This document shows, piece by piece, positions 12,601 through 24,540 of a stretch of DNA of 64,000 nt. The position numbers and the translations under genes are program-made. The stretch comes from Sipunculus nudus. Taxonomy: Eukaryota; Annelida; Sipuncula; Golfingiida; Sipunculidae. Each line of letters opens with the position of its first letter. The first letter of the stretch is position 1. The stretch covers positions 15,715,676 through 15,779,675 of the forward strand of contig CM049311.1 of assembly GCA_026874595.1 (NCBI GenBank), written 5' to 3'. Below the pieces are notes generated by a model that did not search any database, had not been told where the DNA came from, and saw only the letters and a program-made list of their open reading frames with translations.

Positions 12601-15600
12601 CCAGGTCCTACAGTATTATTTCTAAGTGGAGGCTTAACTTACCTTAACACAGTAATTTGCGATTCAGTTTTGTCTGATTTCAGGCATTACAGGATGAGAT
12701 GACCACTTCATTATTTAGTATATATTAGTGTGGGAGGGGAAAATGCAGATATTCAATTTGCATGTTCCTGTTCCCACTTCATACCAACACAGCTGACATA
12801 ATCATTTTCCATCTTGTGTTCAGAGATTTGAAATGGATAGGATGAGAGGTGATTGACAATAAATTATTTTGAATGAATGTGTGTGTATGAAAGGGTACAC
12901 AGTTTTGATTTTATTTTTGCAGTATACTTTTTAATGCTTACTGACATTTTATTTTTTTTTTGCTGGGGCTTGCTTTATTATTCTCTCCTCGTGCAGCAGT
13001 TATAAACTGCAGTCGTTCCAGATATCCTTCACCATAACTGCTGCTTTGTTTAGCAAGTTTTTCAGGGTCTCTACATAAGGGTTTGCACATTGACAAGGAT
13101 TGTAATCAGACTGATGAGAGGGAGGTTACACATTGTGCGCCTACAAGTGAGAACTGGGTGTTACAGGTTTGAAACTTCAGATGTAAGATGTACCATATGA
13201 TACTGTGCTCTCATTGGTCCGATTACAATTCTTTGCCCTGTGCCAGCCCTAGAGAATCTTGCTGTACAAAGGGGCAGTTTAAGTGAAAGAGATACAAAGT
13301 GAATGCAGTGTATAACTGCTGTGTGAGGATTGCAGTTTAATTCTTGGAGTTCACTCTCCTTAAATGTTTTATTGTAAAAGTTAAATTTATTTTGGCTGTT
13401 TTTATTTAATTTCCTGTTGTTTTATTTAGCAATCTGTATCTCTGCTTTTATTAAGAAAAAAATTCATTTCTTTTGGAATCCTTGAAGCCTCTTCATTGAG
13501 TTTGATTATATCTTTGCTGGCATGACAAGTTCCAACCCCTTGGTTGGGGAATTTATAGGGGTTGTATTCACTAATAAAACACAATCCCTGTAATTCCTTG
13601 GCTTATGAAAATGATAAGATTTAGGTCTGCTTTTATAGGGACCTTGTTGACCTGGTTTTGGTCAACATTGGTGATATTTGAGATGGTTGATTAACAAGCC
13701 CAAATACTAACACTGTACAAATATGTTCAGTTGTAAAAAAATTATAGCAACGGTAAGTATGACTCCCATCTGGTTAATATTTTATTTGGTTAATATAGTT
13801 GTCACTCATTCCATTTCCCATATGGTATACTTAATTTTATTCATATCCACCCACAGTTAATTTGACATATTAATGAAATTTATTTCCGTTGTATATCCTA
13901 TTGCAGAAGTGTTTAGGCAGATATATATAACCATGCAAGGTTTTTTAAAAAAATATATATGTTAAAATGTTTTGAAAGTCATTTGACATATTCTGTTAAT
14001 CACCTGATGCATTTGCAGTCACATAAATTTTCTGCAAAAATGAAAAAGAAAGCAGAAAGCACTCCACTGTGTTTGAGCAGAGCTCTTACCACAAATTACC
14101 AAGATACCTTGCTGGTAGCCTTGAATCCTAATCTCTGGTATTATTGATATTTGATCAGTTTATTAAAAACTTGGCCCACTAGCCATTTTTGTAAAACATT
14201 CTGTTAAAATTTCAAAATTTAAAACCATTCAGAAGTTTGAAGAAATTCAAATTTCAAGATACTTTTTGTGTCATTTGTGTTTTCCATGATTTGCTCCATG
14301 ATACCTCAAATGAATGAAGGAAATAGAAACCACACATACCACCTATTTTTCAGCCTAACATATCTTGCAACAGATTATTATCAGCAATTATGTATATGAA
14401 AATTCCAGGCTCAATGTTTATCAGTGTACTCTTTGAGTTTAAAAAAAATTATTTGTTGTTTTCAATCCATTCCTATCTGTAGTAATTTGTTATTCTTTGT
14501 TTTACATTATACTTCCAAAACGTACATGAATGTAAGAATGATTCAAGCAGGCCCTCAGCCATGATCAGGAGGATTGGTTGTAATGAGATCATAGTATTTT
14601 GTGAGGTACTGGAAGCTCTTAATAAATTGTTCTTAAATTTGTACTCGGCTGAAAAAGATGCCCCAGAAAGGAAGCGTCAGTATTTTTTAAAGTTAAGTAT
14701 AAATAAACTGTCAGTGTTCTCTATCCTGTAAATTAAAAAAAAAAGTACTTAAAGTACCTACAACAGTGCAACAACTATTTTCTTAAAGCAGATGTAATAC
14801 TGAGGTCATACTGTAAATTTTTCATTTAATTTGCATATATAAGTGCTTGCTGGACTATTAGTGTTTCACAAATATTAAATATGCCCTTTGTCACATCAGT
14901 AAGGCAAGAACAGTCATTGTGATAAACTATGGCTTGTCACTTGTGAATTCAATGCTTAAGGAATTTAACATTTATTTGCAAGGACACATTGGAAGGGTCC
15001 TTCCCAAAATGTTCACTGTATTTAAACTTGCTTAATTTGAATACATAATTATTTATGTTTCAGTTTGTAAAAAAACTTTAAATTAATATGTATTCCTAAT
15101 ACCAGCATTTTAAATTTCTGGTAGGTTTGGGGTAAAATAAAGGCAGGGTTTCCAGGGTTAAGGGAAAAAAATTATATAAAGGTCAGTGAAAAAATCAAGG
15201 AATTTCATGGTTTCTTCAAGTTATGTAGAAAATTTTGTTCATATCTACTGAAACCTTTAGCTTTGCGGAATATCAGTTACAAATATATCAGTGGCTCAGG
15301 TGTTGATTAACAGCAAAACCTGTAATCTTTAGATACAAAACGGAAAGTTTGACATCCAGTCATGCCCTGGCAAAAGCTCACACTTAGCATGAAACAATAT
15401 GTTGACCTGCATTCTCCATGCTGAGGGTCATAAACTTGACTTCAAACACAGTTAAATATAACCTGACAGTTGGTAGACAGATATTTTGTATTAGATTTTA
15501 GAACTGAAATAATCTGCCTCATTCAAACATAATGAATCTTTGTCATTATGGATTTTTTTGTTAACAAAATTTGTCTTGCTGGTTCTTAAAACTGTCCATT

Positions 15601-18600
15601 CTTTTAAGAGGTGTATACATGAAAGAAAATGTTATCTTGTAGAAATTCAATATTATCTGTCAATATTTCTGACTGAAACCATTGCCTTGTGCCTTTTCAC
15701 AGTAGAAATAAACATGCACCTGGCACGATCAGTTGCTCAAAAGAAAATGTTAACATAGTGTCTTGCACTGCTATCATAAATCAAGATTACAACCAGCGGC
15801 AAAACTTCTTAATATATATATGACAAGTACATGTTATTTCCTTGATTGCAAATTTTTGTGCATGTAAAAAAGGTACCTCCAGCCAAGCAGTCTTGTTATA
15901 GTAAGCAAACATACTTAGATTGAAGTGATAAACACACAAAACCAAAACAATATATATAACACAGGTGAAAAGAGACAAAGGTGCTTATAATCCAGGGCAA
16001 TGTACAGCAGAAATGAACCAACAGCCAAAAATAATAAAAATGGAAAAGTAACAAAGTACTTTTAATATCAGAAAGTTCTAAACTCCTTAAATTTTTATGC
16101 CAATTTGAATAAAAACAGTCTCATATATTTGGTGTTTAGTTTGATTTGAGTTTTGAAAAATATGCTGTACAAAGTAAACATGAATAACTGAATCAGTGCA
16201 AGACCTGTAATTATTTTCACACTAGTTGATAAATATTTGCAGTTTATCATAGTTTGAGAGTGATCGGGATTGACAGTTTGCATTCAATCAGAAATATAAG
16301 AAAACTTGCCCAACCCATCAAACCCTTAGTATAAATGTGCCACCATTTGAAGTAAGAAACTAATTCCAAAATTGGCCTGATTGTTCACTTTTCTGGGTTA
16401 TTTCTCAAGGTAAACCCAAGTTATGCATAATGTGGTTGGCTTTTTTTTACAAGAGTTTGAAATTATTGATATTTATTTGTTAGAGCTCGATTTAACATTA
16501 TAGAATACTAAATTTAAGTGGACACACTCTAACTATTCACATAATAGTATACATTTTTTTTACACATTTATGAACATGATTAAAACAGGCCCACACACAT
16601 AGTTTTCAAATATCTGAAGTAACAGCTGGCCAACTCGTCTGATTCTTTGAACACACTGTTATATTAATTCTTTTATCTTTTGTTAGTAATTGATGTGCAT
16701 ATTCACACTGTTCCTCTGTGTCTGTTACTTGCTTTTCTTTACTGAATGCTTATGGAGTCCAGCCATATAATTGGTCAGTCTTGCTTGGCTTTCCTTTTTA
16801 GTTTCAGTCAAATGACGAGGCAGGCAAAGTGTCCAGTTGTATCCTAGGTGTGACCCCCAGCCAGTGCTGGTTCAAACACTGACCACACACACTCATACCC
16901 AAGTGACATTCCACTTACTGCCTGACCTAAAACTAGGGTCTCTTAAATGTTATGCAATTTGTATGCCCTTAAAGTCCTTTAAAGTAAGATAATTGAAATG
17001 TGAATTTTTCGCGCTTCAAAATAGACATTAAATTTTTTTAAATTGTCCATGAAGTCATTATACTGTGAAATCGGATATTCTGTCAGTTTTGTATAAATTC
17101 TGTGATCAGTTTATGATTTGATTGTTAAATAAGTGCAGCTGAAGACTGTTATACATTGGTTCAAGACCACCTGCATTGTCAACAGCACAAAACACAAATG
17201 TATACAGGTACAAACAGTAAATATCACTTGAAATCATCAGCAAATGTTCATGATCAGGGGTTGAGCCCATTTCAGTTTTGCCTCGCTTGGTATCACTGAC
17301 TTAGTAAAATGAGGCTCTTGATTTTTTAGGTCCTGAAAAACCAGGTGGAAATGCCTAGAGTTGGTTTATTTTTTCTCCCCTAACGTTTCAACAGAGACCT
17401 GCCATTGTCATATCTGAACTCACAACTCCCTCTGCAAAACATCAGTGCAAAATGCATACAGGGTGAACAACGTTATATTTGTGACTACAGTATTTATATA
17501 TTGAGCTCTGTTCCTAAAGTCTATTTGAAATGTATGTCAGGGACAATGATTTTTATTGAAGTATTATAGCAAGCTGACATTGTGTATAATAATGTCCGCT
17601 TAGTTCTGTTCTTATCAGCTTGACCAGGAATTTTGTTTCCTGTATGGCAGTATGCTAAATTTTCTATATGTCACATCTGGTATACAATGCAGGTTCTTTT
17701 TACCCTTTCCAAATTTGGGCATTAGGAATCTGACATTTTTTATTTTGTCAATATTTTAGGATTTTATTCCACATGCTGGATCCAGATTCCAACACTCCTC
17801 TTGCAGTGGTTATCCGCTTCCGTTGTTTTATATCATCTTTACTTGAACCGCTGTTTTATATAGCAAGATTTTTAGGGTTTCACCACCAGGTCTGGCACAG
17901 GGGCATGAATTGTAAGAAGATCAATGAGAGCCTGGTGTCTCACCTAGGTATTAAACCTGTGACAGCTGGCTTTCATTGGTTTGATCATTCTTTGCCCTGT
18001 GTCAGGCCTGGTGGTGAAACCCGGAAAAACTTGCTGCACAAAGCAGCGGTTAAATTGAAGGAGATGCAGAATGACTGTTGTATAACCACTGTGCTAGGAT
18101 TGGACTACATTCCATGCATATGGAATCTTAGCATAAGTCAGTTTTCATAGTTAGCTTTGTCAGGTAAATCAGCATTTTAGGTATACAAGATGAATATATT
18201 TTCATGTAATATAGTTCGTTAAATCAGTGTTTTAGGCATTCAAGATGAATGTATTTTCATGTAGTTTAGTTAGTTAAATCAGCATTTTATCTCACATTTT
18301 GCCAAGTCATTACAATTTCTTTGGTCATAGATTTAGGAATGAGCAAATATCAGCACAGTTTTAATGTGGCTATTTACATGACTCAAGCTTTTTCATGAGG
18401 AATGATAGCATTTGTCAGTTACAAAGGGTAGCCTACAAAACTAGACCTAGCTAGAACAGTGAAATTTCTGATGGGACATTATAGATGCTACACTATCATA
18501 TTTTATTTATAAATACTGTGGCTGCAGCTAGTAAAATTTGCCTGCGTTTTCCTGTTGGAAACAAAAGCTAGTTTTAGAAGCAGAATTTGTTTTGTGTTAT

Positions 18601-20838
18601 GCTGGCAAGGAAGATCAATCATAGCGGAGTTCTCATATAAATGCGGCTGCATGAAGTCTGTACATGCTGAACTAGCTTATGCTGGTGTGGTATGTTGATG
18701 TTTATGGCCTGTGTTCTCTTTTTGTGTGCAGCCAAACAGGGAAGAGACTGATGGCCAAGTGTCGCATGCTGCTGCAGGAGAATGAGGACTTGGGCAAACA
18801 GATCTCATCTGGCCGCACTGCCAAACTAGAGGGAGAGATTGCATTACAGAAAGAGCTGGTCAAACAAATGAAGGACAGTGAAACAGGTTTGTTCTTTACA
18901 TTCTTCTTTGATACTAAAATGTTTTCTAAATGGAGTCTGGAAGACTGGAGCTTTCTTGATAATATATGAGCACTTTGGATGCTGAATAATATTAAGATAT
19001 GCTCCCCCCCCCCCCCCAAAAAAAAAAAAAGAAAAATATCCTTGAAGGCAAGTGTAGTGTAAAGTTTCTTTGTATATCCTCGGTTAATATGATATGCTTC
19101 TACCCTTGTGCCCTTGATATCTAAACTGTTTTAGCATGAAAAAAAAAACTATCATTTTGTGTTTACTGGTAGAAGTTTTTACTTGTTTAAAATTAGATCT
19201 TAAATAAGATTAAAAGATTTTCTGAATTTGTTACTCTTGCTGATGATATGATTAATCAAAGAAAGAACAAGAAAGTTAAAGGGAATACCATCATTGTAAA
19301 TTTGTATTTTATTTATGAAATAATTAACCAGCATTATATAATAAACGTTTTATCCACACACTGCGGAAATAACATGAATAAAATTCAGTACCTTGCATTC
19401 ATACTTTGCATTCATTTAGTTTGTTCCCAAATTTGTGTACAGATATGCATATTAGGCATGTCACCAGTGTTATTAGTTTAAGAATTATAGAGATTCCTTA
19501 TATTAAACACAAAATATTATAAGAAATATTGCCTTTACACATGATATGTAATATGGATGAAATGTACAACTCAGATTTGGATGTTGTGATCATAATGTTT
19601 TGGGCAGACAGAAAAAATATTGTCGAGGCTGATTTATCACCATTTGAACTACTAGTATATTTTATAATTATCAAAACTGGTCAACTTTGACAAGTTGTTC
19701 GTAGTCAGTATTAAAATTACTAGATTTAGGAGATCCATAGATAAGTAGAAGCGACTGCAAAAAAAATCTCTTTTGATAGAGTTTGATACCTTTTCTCTTC
19801 ATTAAATGCAAGATCCTGCCAGCATTAATGCACCCTGTTTTTAAAAGCTCTTTCCTTTTTAATAATAATTAAAAATTTTTTTCATAATATCATTTAGATA
19901 ATGGCAGTAAAATGATGTAAAGAACTTGAGTACTTTAGCAGACACTTTCATGCCAAGTAAGTCAGTTAAAAAATCTGAAAATATCAGGATATCAGAGGTC
20001 TATGAAACGTCCCAAAAAACCATTTTAGTGGATTTTTTTATTTTTAATCTTAATTATCCCTTTGTTAATTGTTGTTTTATGTGTTACAGAGATGGAGGAG
20101 TTTGTTCTAGAGCTTGACGAGGGAATGGAAGGACTGCAGAGCACCATTATAATGCTTCAGCAGCAATTAAAAGAAACCCAGGACCAAGTGCAGCTCCTTC
20201 AAGAGCAGAATCAACAGTTAAGAAACAGGCAGCCTACCCCACCCCCTCCTGCCTCCCCTCCCCTCACAGATTCTCAGCCTGTGCATTCACAAAGGACCAA
20301 CTCACACACAGATGAACAACCTGCTGAGTGGCCTGGGGGTCAGAAGGTCGAATCTGATGAACCCCCGGGCATCCCCTCAGAGACTACAAACGACCATGCT
20401 GAAGGCATGGAAACGGACAGCTCTGAGCCGAACAGGCCAGAATCACCTCCCGGAGAGGAGGAGGAGGAAGAGGAGGAGGAGGAAGGGGAGGAGGAGGAGG
20501 AAGATGGAGAAGAGGAGGAGGATGAGGAGGAAGAGGAGGAGGTTGAAGGAGAGGAGGAGGATGGTGGTGAGGAAGAGGAGGAGGAAGGGTATAGGACTCA
20601 GGGTTCTGCCAATGTAGACTATGAGGCAGCTGATGCCACGTATCCAGCAGAAAGTACAGACGCTTCTAACGAGTCATGGAGCTCCAGTCCACAAAAACCC
20701 GCTCCCCCTGACAGCTCCACCGAACAAATACAAACTAAACCTGTTTACAGGACAAATAGTGCAGAGGACAATCTACAAAATGGCTCTATAGGTTCACCAG
20801 AGTCTGTATCTCAAGAAGAGTCGCATGATGACACATGA
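3615..20838 (+). CDS. WTAP: Pre-mRNA-splicing regulator WTAP (m6A writer complex subunit)
   Basis: Known role of the family: WTAP is a nuclear coiled-coil scaffold that binds METTL3/METTL14 and directs N6-methyladenosine deposition on mRNA; it also affects splicing. Coding exons: 3615-3641, 3925-3980, 6001-6056, 10203-10330, 10761-10939, 18732-18886, 20090-20838. All junctions are GT/AG and the phases join, giving 1350 nt (449 codons plus stop). Landmarks: basic N-terminus PLKKVRL (residues 6-12, NLS-like); LRESEERLKQQQ and NVLVMRL (about 52-78); DPAINLMF and KLEQAQND-AWKFTPD (about 112-148); GKRLMAKCRMLLQENEDLG (about 152-170); LDEGMEGLQSTI and LQQQLKET (about 208-231). These match WTAP in order. 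The tail from about 235 is Pro/Ser/Glu-rich, with a Glu run at about 320-367. The start is chosen by alignment to the vertebrate N-terminus; an in-frame ATG lies 15 nt upstream at 3600, directly after the acceptor AG. I am very sure of the identity and sure of the exon borders. Confidence 0.96.
4077..5188. mobile_element. Non-autonomous element, family A copy 1 (hairpin ends, tandem core)
   Basis: It lies in WTAP intron 2. The left end GTATCTGCCGAAACAGAGTG (4077-4096) recurs inverted as CACTCTGATTTCGGTGGATAC minus small differences (5136-5156). The left end also folds on itself: GTATCTGC (4077-4084) pairs with GCAGATAC (4099-4106). Inside are alternating core units, each carrying a GGTGGC(A/G)CCACC palindrome (about 4387, 4537, 4811, with weaker ones near 4662 and 4949). 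The right border aligns with copy 2 (28.4-29.8 kb) up to TATTCTCG. The layout resembles non-autonomous Helentron/Helitron elements; that assignment is inferred. Translated stretches in it are not genes. Confidence 0.75.
5189..6000. other. WTAP intron 2, remainder
   Basis: This is AT-rich intron sequence with a short GT run near 5790-5804. It ends in a strong polypyrimidine tract and acceptor (TTTTTTTCAG) at 6000. I see nothing else in it. Confidence 0.6.
7891..8609. repeat. Four tandem copies of a 180-bp unit
   Basis: Units start at 7891, 8071, 8250 and 8430. Each runs through CTGATTTTTGGTGTGT, AATGACCAGTTACAGAT, CGTCCCGGTTGACCTACTTT and AAATTTCATGAAAA. Units 2 and 3 are nearly identical and unit 4 is more diverged. 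Unit 5 is broken at its T run by the element at 8621-9296 and resumes at 9297. Confidence 0.92.
8621..9296. mobile_element. Third-level nested element (hairpin start, CTAG end)
   Basis: It is inserted within the T run of a 180-bp core unit: the unit reads up to CAGCTGTTTT (8620) and resumes TTTCGCAATAC (9297). The left end folds: AGCCCTCAGC pairs with GCTGATGGGCT. The right end is GCTAATATTCTAG followed by T. No target duplication beyond T is visible, as expected for T-T insertion by Helitron-type elements. Inside are diverged duplicate blocks with GATATCTC(T/C)AAAGG and TTCGAAGATGGGTGACCTTG. I see no ORF of note. Confidence 0.72.
12980..13335. mobile_element. Foldback (palindromic) MITE, copy A
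   Basis: It lies in WTAP intron 5. Left arm landmarks (CTCCTCGTGCAGCAGTTATA, ACTGCTGCTTTGT, AGCAAGTTTTTCAGGG, GATTGTAATC) recur inverted in the right arm (GATTACAATTC, CTAGAGAATCTTGCTGTACA, ATAACTGCTGTGTGAGGAT). The arms are roughly 130 bp and imperfect, so almost the whole element folds into one long hairpin. It is homologous to copy B at 17.8 kb. Confidence 0.75.
17788..18114. mobile_element. Foldback (palindromic) MITE, copy B
   Basis: This is the second member of the family at 12980-13335. The arm end CTCCTCTTGCAGTGGTTAT recurs inverted as ATAACCACTGTGCTAGGAT, and GGGTTTCACCACCAGG (about 17875) recurs inverted as CCTGGTGGTGAAACCC (about 18007). The arms are over 100 bp. A 125-codon open frame runs through it but follows the hairpin and has no gene features. 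Confidence 0.8.
18160..18290. repeat. 55-bp tandem repeat, about 2.4 copies
   Basis: AAATCAG recurs at about 18166, 18221 and 18276, a 55-bp period. Each unit carries the words AAGATGAAT and ATTTTCATGTA. It sits directly right of foldback copy B, still in WTAP intron 5. Confidence 0.8.
19003..19036. repeat. C-run followed by A-run
   Basis: A run of about 14 C is followed by a run of about 13 A in WTAP intron 6. It is a low-complexity tract prone to length variation and sequencing error. Confidence 0.9.
20448..20590 (+). repeat. WTAP: GAG/GAA tract coding for the poly-Glu run of WTAP
   Basis: About 140 nt, almost only purines on the + strand, encode residues about 320-367, which are nearly all Glu with scattered Gly and Asp. 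The frame stays open and is followed by ordinary coding sequence to the stop. The vertebrate tail, as I know it, is Ser-rich without such a run, so it looks like a lineage expansion. Confidence 0.9.
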
Positions 20839-22500
20839 AGTATTAGGGGGGCCCATTGTGAATCAAACAGAGACTGCACAGCCAATTACTATTGTCGCAC
20901 GTATATATACTGTCCATTAACGCACTGGTTCCTGAGGTTATGCCACATTGTAGTTACCTGTAAAATGGGAAATGTTCATGCCTGACATCTTTTAAGTTCA
21001 TTATTTGCCATTGCAAGACCACTCAGTGGACTGATTCAGTTGCCTATGAAGTGGGTTTATCAGTAAATAGCTCAAAGGAACTAATCAAGATTAGCCTAAG
21101 GTTGGTCTTGGTATTAACTTTTTTTTTGAAAAGCTTGTCCTTGAAATGCCTGTTTTTGTTGATTAATGGGAGTCGAATGCTGTGAACATTTCTGTTTTAC
21201 AGGACATGCGTTAATCGTATCATGTTTTGCATGTGGAAATGCACATTAATCATCAAGTATCTTTCATTTACCTCAAATGCAACGGTCAGATGGTGGCACT
21301 TAATACAGTCAGTGATCCAGTGAATGTTTCTCTTTATTTTTTTAACAATTTTTTATCAGACATTTTAGACTGTTATCATTACTCGGATCCAGATGGCTAG
21401 ATAAATGTTTATTTTTGTCACTGCCAGTGTCATTATACTGTGTCATGTTTAGGGGGAAAATGCATTATCTGTTTATTGTGTATTGTACGTGGCACACGGA
21501 TCGGGTTCAGAGCTAACAGTTTTCAAACAAAGGCAGCTGGTTATACACGTGCATTTTACAGCAGTGTTGAGTCCTTTAAGTAAAAACACATATTTAGACA
21601 TACTAAAAGGGTTCTGCACATGTGAACAGTTATGTTTTTCCTTCTGTGCTTCGTCAAATTGATATGGATGCTAACTTACGTTGTACTTTACGGCAGCCCT
21701 GGATGCAGATTGTTTTACTTGAATCCATTAAATATGGTCTCAAGTTCATTGGAAAAAGCTTCCAACACACTGATCCTTCACTTCAGTGAATGACCTGCTA
21801 TGCTGGTGTGCAATTGTAGAAAGATTTATTTTAAAGTTTGATAATATTTGTAAATTTTCAAAAAAAAAATTGTAATGTCTACTAAGGCATGCACTCTGTC
21901 CATCAAAGATCAGCTAAGTGCAAGTTTTCATATCGACAAGTTAAAAAAATCCATTTGAATTCTTTAACCGATTGAGTTCCGGAGATTCAAATTACACATG
22001 CATTCCAATGATCCCAACCGGAAGCCCATAAATATTTCTTGCACTGGACGGATGCTATATATGAAGATCTATCAACAGATTGGGATTATTGTTTCTGTTG
22101 GTTTTATATTGCTGAAAAGTTCTGCCTTCTGTAGCTTGAGCATTTTTCTTACCTCTGGCAACGTCGACTGTGACAAAATTGTTTTAAATGAGTATTGAGC
22201 TGAACGTAATAGTTAAGCGTCAGAGATTTAATCACAATCCTTGCTTAAGCCAAAGTTTAGTGGCTTCCTCATTCCCTTTTGTATAGTTTTTAATGTGTTT
22301 GGCGGTGCTTAAATAGTGCAAGGCACTGGCCTAGTGTAGGCACACGCCTTGGGGATGACATGGAAGTGAAACTGTCAAGACAATTCATGTTGTAACTTTT
22401 TTTTTGTTAAAAACGAATTAAATGTTAAAGAAAAAAGTAAGCATGAAAAATCTTACAGGTGTAAAAATTGTAGCGATTAAATATAATTTTGTGTTTGTAA
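20839..22500 (+). other. WTAP: WTAP 3' untranslated region (end uncertain)
   Basis: After the TGA at 20836-20838 there is no gene and no clear repeat. Candidate poly(A) signals are ATTAAA at about 22476, followed by a GT-rich stretch (TTTTGTGTTTGTAAG), and AATAAA at about 22964. The true end cannot be fixed from sequence alone; the choice of the first is an inference. Confidence 0.4.
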
Positions 22501-23630
22501 GTTTCATGTCTATCCAAATGGGTTTCATCTGTTGACACGTTCATATGTAAACCCCATGTTTCTCGGTGAAAAGATTACCACGTGACTGAAATACTTCACA
22601 GATGTAAAAAATAATAAGTGGAGAAAACTGTTCTTGTTTGTTTAGCATTTAATTGTTTGGTAATTGATGATCTGTCCAGGAGCAGACGACCCATAATCCC
22701 CAAAAAACCCTCCCCCGAGTGTATATTGTCTGTTCGGTTCGTTTTAGTAAAACAGCGTTTTGACTGAATTCAGTGCATGAATTCAGTGCATGGACACACG
22801 TATCATAAGTTTATAAATATATTCTGATGACAGAATTCTTAAATTAGATTTCGTATTGAACTAGTAAGACAATGACATCTAGAAGTCCAGTCCCGGCGAA
22901 TTTCATGCAATCCTGAAACCCATATTAAATTAAATCCCACTTTTATATAAAAAAAAAGTTTCAAATAAAAAATGCATAGTCCAAAGAGTTCTAAGTGAAA
23001 CCCTTTCAAAAGTAAGTTGACCTGTATCAACAGTTGAACTGGAAGTCCTTGATCAAGCTATCTTTGTTTGCCTACCAGTTCTTTTTATTAAATTAAAAGG
23101 CCTGTTAAGACTTTTTGGTTTCTTTATTATTGTTAGAAATTACAGACCATTAATTGCGCTCTTCAAGAACCTGGTCCCAATTTAAATAGGTTACTGTAAT
23201 CTCCATACATAGCCGTGACAACTCGGCTCAGTAGGCACAGATAATTGGGCTGGTAAGCCTATTTGAGTCGTGATACAAGCAATATCGAGGAAAGCATCAC
23301 AGTGGTCTTCTATCATGTTGCAATCATGTTGTGATAAAAAGCCCATAATCTTAACATTATGCCGGCCCCCTGGACCTCCGGCAAATATTAAGACTTTTTT
23401 CAAGTCCTGCAGTCTCTTACCTTTAATAATGCGTTTCTCAGACCGAGATGTTGGCAGCCAGTAATCTTAAACCTTTTCATAAACAACTAATTCATCTCTT
23501 TCAGTATCATACGTACATTTTATTTCCTGCAATACTGTTAACCAATTAATTCTCCTTTCACCAAAACGCACTATATATAGAATGTATAACAAATATTTAA
23601 CAATTTCTGCTCTTTTAGTACCCCACAGTA
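22501..23630. other. Intergenic, nothing recognised
   Basis: AT-rich sequence without a supportable gene. A 13-bp direct duplication (GAATTCAGTGCAT, two copies) is at about 22767-22792. AATAAA at about 22964 is an alternative WTAP poly(A) signal. Confidence 0.5.
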
Positions 23631-24350
23631 TAGGAGTGAGGACCATATGGTCCGTCTATTTACCTCCCCTATATGCACGGATTTCCCAGGGCAAAGGGAA
23701 TGTATGAACACTTAATTAAATGCAATTATTTTCAAAGTGATGACTTTTGATGGTCGCAAAATTTCATAATTTGAGTTTCAGGTCTTTGTATATAAGATGT
23801 TACCTTTTATCTCAGGACCAATAGCATTAATCTTTACCAAATGTGGCAGACGTGCTGTAACAGGACAAGTTTTAGTCATCCCACAAAGTGTGACCAATCT
23901 TGGCAAACAAGTGCTGCATATTTTCCTCCAAAATTTGAAACGCTCAAAATCTCGTACGAGTTTGATACCCGCTGACCATGACCTTCATCTTCAAGGTAAA
24001 ATCTGCCGAAATGTGAAATTCTTGTGGACCTCGTAACTTTTGAAGTATTTATCATTATGTCCAAAAATTTTGTACACCAGTTGTTCCAACCAAGTTATCG
24101 GAGGAGTACGAAACACGGTGACCTTGACCAGGATCTTAAAAGTCAAATCGACCAAATTGATATTGTCTTGTGAACGAAATAACTTTTAAAGGGCTGCATA
24201 TTTTCCTCAAAAATTGGAAACACTTTGTTCATCCCAAAATCTCTGAAAAGTTCGAAACCCGGTGACCTTAATCTTCGAGGTCAAATCTGCCGAAATGTAA
24301 ATTGTTGTGAACCTTATAACTTGAAGTATTTCACATTTTGTCCTCAAATT
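23631..24350. repeat. Repeat element with GGACCATATGGTCC palindrome and duplicated core
   Basis: The perfect 14-bp palindrome GGACCATATGGTCC is at 23640-23653, flanked by TATAGGAG on the left and CTCCCCTATA on the right, giving a larger imperfect hairpin. Two tandem core units follow (about 23880-24060 and 24180-24350). Both contain TGACCTT(C/A)ATCTTC(A/G)AGGT, AAATCTGCCGAAATGT and TGAAGTATTT. It is probably another hairpin-ended non-autonomous element; its class is not certain. Confidence 0.6.
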
Positions 24351-24354
24351 TGGC

Positions 24355-24540
24355 GGATCCAGGATTGAGGAAAAGGGAGTGGGGGGGGGGGGGGGGGGGT
24401 CCAACCCAGGAGAACTAATGACAAACCCTTCAAAAAAATCATCAGGTCCAGAAAGGGGGGGGGGGGGGGGTTAAGGCCGGAAAAAATTGATCTGAAACCC
24501 CTCTCGGGGGGGGGGGGATCAGGAATCCTCCCTGGATCTG
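24355..24540. repeat. G-run repeat, copy 1
   Basis: Runs of G (about 18, 14 and 12 long) occur between conserved words GGATCCAGGATTGAGGAAAA, GGTCCAACCCAGGAG and GGTCCAGAAA. The same order of words occurs at 30002-30230. Proline-rich open frames on the minus strand are by-products of the G runs. Confidence 0.75.

Larger units (their letters stand above)
10940..18731 (+). other. WTAP intron 5 (7.8 kb)
   Basis: This is the longest WTAP intron, AT-rich. It contains the two foldback elements and the 55-bp repeat. In 13336-17787 I see no further gene or repeat structure I can define. The donor is AG/GTGCTT and the acceptor TGTGTGCAG. Short open frames (for example 12415-12702 and 15540-15758) have no recognisable content. 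Confidence 0.7.

Noticed and set aside
12415-12702. 95-codon open frame in WTAP intron 5
   Set aside because: No recognisable motif, no splice context and no homology to WTAP.
17773-18150. 125-codon open frame as a gene
   Set aside because: It coincides with a foldback MITE; the sequence is self-complementary and shared with the copy at 13.0 kb.
20312-20617. 101-codon Arg/Lys-rich open frame
   Set aside because: It is the shifted frame of the WTAP GAG/GAA tract; the WTAP frame is supported by homology and splice phase.
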